Under the pieces are notes generated by a model. It was given only the letters and a program-made list of their open reading frames with translations. It was not told the DNA's origin and made no database searches. A program made the translations under genes and the position numbers. This document shows positions 8,190 through 10,635 of a stretch of 10,635 bases of DNA, one piece after another. How positions within the stretch are numbered: the first letter of the stretch is position 1; every line of letters begins with the position of its first letter. Source of the DNA: an uncultured Porphyromonadaceae bacterium (GTDB lineage Bacteria; Bacteroidota; Bacteroidia; Bacteroidales; Muribaculaceae); the NCBI GenBank assembly GCA_900548875.1, contig URMA01000097.1:1-10635 (forward strand). The letters are read 5' to 3'.

Positions 8190-8230
8190 TTAGGCTGTAA
8201 CAAATACCATCGTTACAGCCTAATTTTTTT
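8190..8230 (+). terminator. Intrinsic terminator of ppdK
   Basis: A perfect stem of 11 bp (TAGGCTGTAAC at 8191-8201 with GTTACAGCCTA at 8212-8222), extended to 12 bp by T8190-A8223, encloses a 10-nt loop and is followed by seven Ts (8224-8230). The T run is only on the plus-strand side, so it should stop ppdK transcription but not the convergent operon arriving from the right. Confidence 0.93.
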
Positions 8231-8315
8231 CTTTCACATAATTGTCAAAAAAGTCTTTCCGAAAACTAATAACACAAAATGTATCCCAAATCACAAAAAA
8301 AATTTAGCTACAAAC
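8231..8315. other. Convergent intergenic spacer between ppdK terminator and TOPRIM-like gene
   Basis: This is an AT-rich stretch with no gene. On the minus strand, just after the TOPRIM-like gene's stop, there is a run of eight or more Ts (8294-8303 read in reverse), but no convincing GC-rich hairpin before it. A terminator for the operon is therefore not clear. It marks the left boundary of the AT-rich segment. Confidence 0.4.
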
Positions 8316-8984
8316 TTAACGAAGATAATGCAACCGACGAAAAGCAGCACGTACCTGTTCCTCAAAATAACAAAATGAAGGTAACCTGCGAAGGCTATCC
8401 AATTGCACATTTTTACCAATTTGCTCATATAATTCAGCAATTCCAATCATATCTCTTCTCCGTTTTGTTCTCCCTGAGCTTGCTCTCCTAATAGCCTCCT
8501 CAATAACCACTTTTGGGTCTGCATATGTTTCTGGATTTTTTTCTATTCCCAATTCCTGATCATGCATTTTTTGCGCATCAATAAATTTTTTTAAAAGCTG
8601 AGTATCAGCCAACATCCATGCCTCTATCATTCTTATAGGAATCACTGGAATAATTTCCTTACAATACTTAGTCTCATCCTCATCCTTTAGAGCCTTTAAC
8701 AACGGACTAAAACTATACAACATTACATCATCAATATTCTTATCATCAGCATCACGATGTACGCACAAAATAGAGATACCATAATCATCAAATCCCTTTC
8801 TTGATGCATCCATTATCATTGGGACAAAGTCTTTTTTGGCAACCTCTATACACTGAATATCTAATATTTCAATATCATTTGGACACTCAAAAGCGACATC
8901 ATCAAAAGTCCTTTTTATAACATCAGTCAAAAAGCGAACATCTGTCGGGCCTTCAGTATGTAATCCAATAACTAATTGTTTCAT
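8316..8984 (-). CDS. TOPRIM-like (DUF4276-type) protein, putative nuclease subunit of a two-gene defence module
   Basis: The product is 222 residues. The N-terminal strand and loop LVIGLHTEGPTDVRFL (4-19) gives the TOPRIM-type acidic residue E11 with D15. SILCVHRDADDK (71-82) supplies D78 and D80, like the TOPRIM DxD. IPIRMIEAWMLADTQLL (115-131) holds E121 and D127 and is typical of DUF4276-like proteins. A basic patch (RRASSGRTKRRRD, 166-178) could contact nucleic acid. By family analogy it would be a metal-dependent nuclease, or an RNase as in PARIS AriB; the substrate is unknown. No signal peptide or membrane segment is seen. Its ATG lies in an ATGA overlap with the upstream ATPase stop, and AGGAAGGGG in the ATPase's last codons may serve as a ribosome site, so translation is probably coupled. 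Base composition is AT-rich like its partner and unlike ppdK. RloB-like proteins are an alternative family. The fold call is fairly sure and the activity is inference. Confidence 0.8.
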   Translation of the reverse strand: MKQLVIGLHTEGPTDVRFLTDVIKRTFDDVAFECPNDIEILDIQCIEVAKKDFVPMIMDASRKGFDDYGISILCVHRDADDKNIDDVMLYSFSPLLKALKDEDETKYCKEIIPVIPIRMIEAWMLADTQLLKKFIDAQKMHDQELGIEKNPETYADPKVVIEEAIRRASSGRTKRRRDMIGIAELYEQIGKNVQLDSLRRLPSFCYFEEQVRAAFRRLHYLR

Positions 8985-10360
8985 AATTTAACCCCTTCCT
9001 GATTTAAATAACGTGCGGCATCAGCTACAGTCATCTTTATATCAGCCTCTGAAAATGAATATTGCAAATTCTTCGTCAAAGGCACCATTTTACTAACACG
9101 CAGTTTCCGCTTAACATTTTCCTTTGTTATCAATTTAGTTGTAAGTTTTGAAAACCAAATACTTACAAATACATCCTCATCATTGAAATGAGAAGCCAAT
9201 ACGCGAAGAAACACAGGAGAGTGCGTATTTACTATTACTTGACGCAATGTATCCCCTTTTTCAAACGATGTACTTAAAGCACGCAATAATTCCACCATAG
9301 TAGAAATACGAAATGGATGAATACCATTCTCTGGCTCTTCAAAACAAAGCAATCCCCGATATTTATCATCATACAACAATATACACAAACTAAGCAAACG
9401 AAGTGTTCCTTCAGAAAGAACACGAGATGTAAAGAACTTACCATCCTCATTTTTTAAACGAATCAGAAACTGCTTATTTGCAACGTCATCTAACACATCT
9501 ACATCTGTAAATTCAGGCAAGAAAGAATTCAGTTTGAAAGAAATTAACTGCAAATTATAAGCATCATCTTCTTTTATTCGATATAGAGCAGCAGCCAAAT
9601 TCTCACCACTATGCCCAATTCGATCATCCAAATTAATCTCATATTTTGTAGGCTCGCGAAGAACTTCAGGATTAAGCTGCATAAAATTCCAATTACTAAT
9701 CTCTTTTTTAGCAGCTAGCACATGGGGAAAATCAATGGACACTGCACTACCCAAAACTGTTTGATTTACAGCATTTGCTAAAGCAGCTTTTCCTCCTTGT
9801 CTACCATCTTGACGTATTCGAATAGTGGTAATACCATTTATATGGTCTGTATAAATATAAGGTTTCGAACTACCCCCACTTTGTGAACTTTTCCATATCT
9901 GTTTATTTTTCTCTCCGAGATATTTTTTCGCCCACTTATCATCGTCTGTATTAATTTTGGTCAAATATTCATATTCTACAACCAATTCCTCAAACCCTTT
10001 ACCATTTTCTTTCCGAGCAATAGTTAATTCATAACGAAGTCGTGGCGTTTTTATTTCACACTGTCCGCCCCAATTATCAACAACATTTCTTTCCACTAGC
10101 AATTCAACAGCAAAACGCATTTTGCGAGCAATTACTCCATCACCATATTGAGTAAACAATTCCTTTACATCTCCTCTCAAATTTTTATACGAAAAAGCCG
10201 TACGCAAATCCATTACAGCCAAATTAGAAAGAAGATGCAATGCATCAAACAAATTACTTTTTCCAGACGCATTTGTTCCTGCAATGACTGTAAATGGCGT
10301 AAATTCCATCTGAAAATCCGAAAACGACTTAAATCCGTCAATTTCTATTTTAGTTATCAT
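8981..10360 (-). CDS. AAA family ATPase (RecF/SMC/OLD-like), putative sensor subunit of a two-gene defence module
   Basis: The product is 459 residues from the ATG at 10360. A TTG 18 bp upstream is in frame, but the ATG start (MITKIEIDGFKSFSDF) matches the usual beginning of this family and is preferred. An ABC-type head is split around an insert: Walker A at 28-35 (GTNASGKS), signature LSEGT at 315-319, Walker B LLCFEEPENG at 337-346, and a switch histidine in NTHSP (378-382). The insert between Walker A and the signature has Gly/Ser- and Arg-rich loops (SSQSGGSSKP and IRQDGRQGGKA, about 159-192) and may carry specificity. There is no long coiled coil, unlike RecN or SMC, and no TOPRIM domain is fused, unlike full-length OLD. 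The separate TOPRIM-like gene directly downstream supplies that part, so the pair probably forms one ATPase-nuclease complex. PARIS AriA, Septu PtuA and RloA are related architectures; I cannot assign a named system. The gene is AT-rich, which suggests acquisition by transfer. Confidence 0.88.
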   Translation of the reverse strand: MITKIEIDGFKSFSDFQMEFTPFTVIAGTNASGKSNLFDALHLLSNLAVMDLRTAFSYKNLRGDVKELFTQYGDGVIARKMRFAVELLVERNVVDNWGGQCEIKTPRLRYELTIARKENGKGFEELVVEYEYLTKINTDDDKWAKKYLGEKNKQIWKSSQSGGSSKPYIYTDHINGITTIRIRQDGRQGGKAALANAVNQTVLGSAVSIDFPHVLAAKKEISNWNFMQLNPEVLREPTKYEINLDDRIGHSGENLAAALYRIKEDDAYNLQLISFKLNSFLPEFTDVDVLDDVANKQFLIRLKNEDGKFFTSRVLSEGTLRLLSLCILLYDDKYRGLLCFEEPENGIHPFRISTMVELLRALSTSFEKGDTLRQVIVNTHSPVFLRVLASHFNDEDVFVSIWFSKLTTKLITKENVKRKLRVSKMVPLTKNLQYSFSEADIKMTVADAARYLNQEGVKL

Positions 10361-10400
10361 ATCAAATACTTTTTTCAATCAATCCATATAAAAATTTTAT

Positions 10401-10484
10401 TCATTTCATCTGAAATATTTTCAATTCTTTACTGCGAAGATAGTATTTTCCATGTACAAGCACAACTCTTTGCCGTCTTTTCAT
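10401..10484 (-). CDS. Possible 27-codon small ORF in the operon leader
   Basis: An ATG at 10484 opens a 27-residue basic peptide (MKRRQRVVLVHGKYYLRSKE, then a short tail) ending in TGA at 10401-10403. It is preceded by GAGAAGGAATTC, a fair Shine-Dalgarno-like sequence, and ends 40 bp before the ATPase start. The frame extends upstream only to a TTG inside the predicted promoter, so the internal ATG is the sensible start. I recognise no family. It could be a leader peptide, a tiny component of the system, a remnant of an older gene, or chance. Confidence 0.25.
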   Translation of the reverse strand: MKRRQRVVLVHGKYYLRSKELKIFQMK

Positions 10485-10558
10485 TTTGAATTCCTTCTCA
10501 ATTTTTATTTCATCTATTTTTACTATAAAATAACATAAGTTTGAAATAAAATCAGAAT

Positions 10559-10589
10559 ACAGCAGATATGCAAAGGAATATATTGCTGT
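10559..10589. repeat. Imperfect inverted repeat just downstream of the operon promoter
   Basis: Arms ACAGCA (10559-10564) and TGCTGT (10584-10589) pair perfectly. They continue through a one-base bulge (G10565) into ATAT/ATAT, leaving a 10-base centre. The repeat starts about 10 nt into the predicted transcript, so it could be an operator or a hairpin in the 5' leader. Confidence 0.35.
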
Positions 10590-10604
10590 CCGATAAAAAT
10601 TTTG

Positions 10605-10612
10605 CAAAAGTA
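10605..10612 (-). promoter_or_regulatory. Predicted -7 element (TACTTTTG) for the ATPase/TOPRIM operon
   Basis: The minus strand reads TACTTTTG, a match to TAnnTTTG. The -33 region would be at or just beyond the window edge. If used, it gives an unusually long leader of about 240 nt before the ATPase ATG, holding the inverted repeat and the small ORF. Nothing else was identified in 10361-10635. Confidence 0.4.
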
Positions 10613-10635
10613 TAAAAATAGGGCTGACATCATTT

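Noticed and set aside
8172..8491. Short plus-strand open frames after ppdK (68 and 70 codons)
   Set aside because: One runs through the ppdK terminator hairpin and both run antisense into the TOPRIM-like gene; low-complexity composition and no domain.
10361..10378. TTG start adding six residues (MKKVFD) to the ATPase
   Set aside because: The ATG at 10360 begins the conserved first beta strand directly and is the stronger codon; the extension has no supporting signal.
10485..10607. Upstream extension of the small leader ORF to a TTG at 10607
   Set aside because: The TTG falls inside the predicted -7 element, so it would not be transcribed from that promoter, and the added segment is low complexity.

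Overview
The window looks like chromosome from a member of the Bacteroidota, most likely order Bacteroidales. Three things point there: a DUF5686 outer-membrane protein with a carboxypeptidase-regulatory-like N-terminal domain, repeated TAnnTTTG promoter -7 elements (the Bacteroidota primary sigma-factor signature) upstream of genes that mostly lack Shine-Dalgarno sequences, and a PPDK of Bacteroidales type. The genus cannot be fixed by eye.

Layout. Bases 1-534 (minus) hold the N-terminal 178 codons of an OprO/OprP-type porin that runs off the left edge. A perfect 19-bp palindrome sits upstream of its promoter. Bases 666-3239 (minus) encode the DUF5686 outer-membrane protein. Bases 3368-3847 (plus) encode a CYTH-fold triphosphatase-like protein. 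It converges on, and overlaps by 20 bp, a 23S rRNA uracil-C5 methyltransferase of the RlmD/RumA family (3828-5237, minus). A divergent intergenic region of about 217 bp then leads to pyruvate phosphate dikinase, ppdK (5455-8169, plus), which ends in a strong intrinsic terminator. These genes are housekeeping or envelope functions and most of the stretch is near 50% GC.

The right-hand 2.4 kb differs. It is clearly AT-richer (about 33-38% GC in lines counted by hand) and carries a two-gene minus-strand operon: an ABC/RecF-type AAA ATPase (8981-10360) followed, with an ATGA overlap, by a small TOPRIM-like protein (8316-8984) with the EGPTD, HRDAD and MIEAWMLAD motifs of DUF4276-like proteins. 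The split ATPase plus TOPRIM arrangement resembles OLD-family and PARIS-like (AriA/AriB) anti-phage modules, so this is the best candidate for a poorly described defence system here. Its leader holds a Bacteroidota-type -7 element, an imperfect inverted repeat and a possible 27-codon small ORF.

The left and middle genes look like independent transcription units, not one pathway. The two right-hand genes are very probably co-transcribed and translationally coupled, and likely act as one complex. No RNA genes, insertion sequences, CRISPR arrays or integrases were seen.
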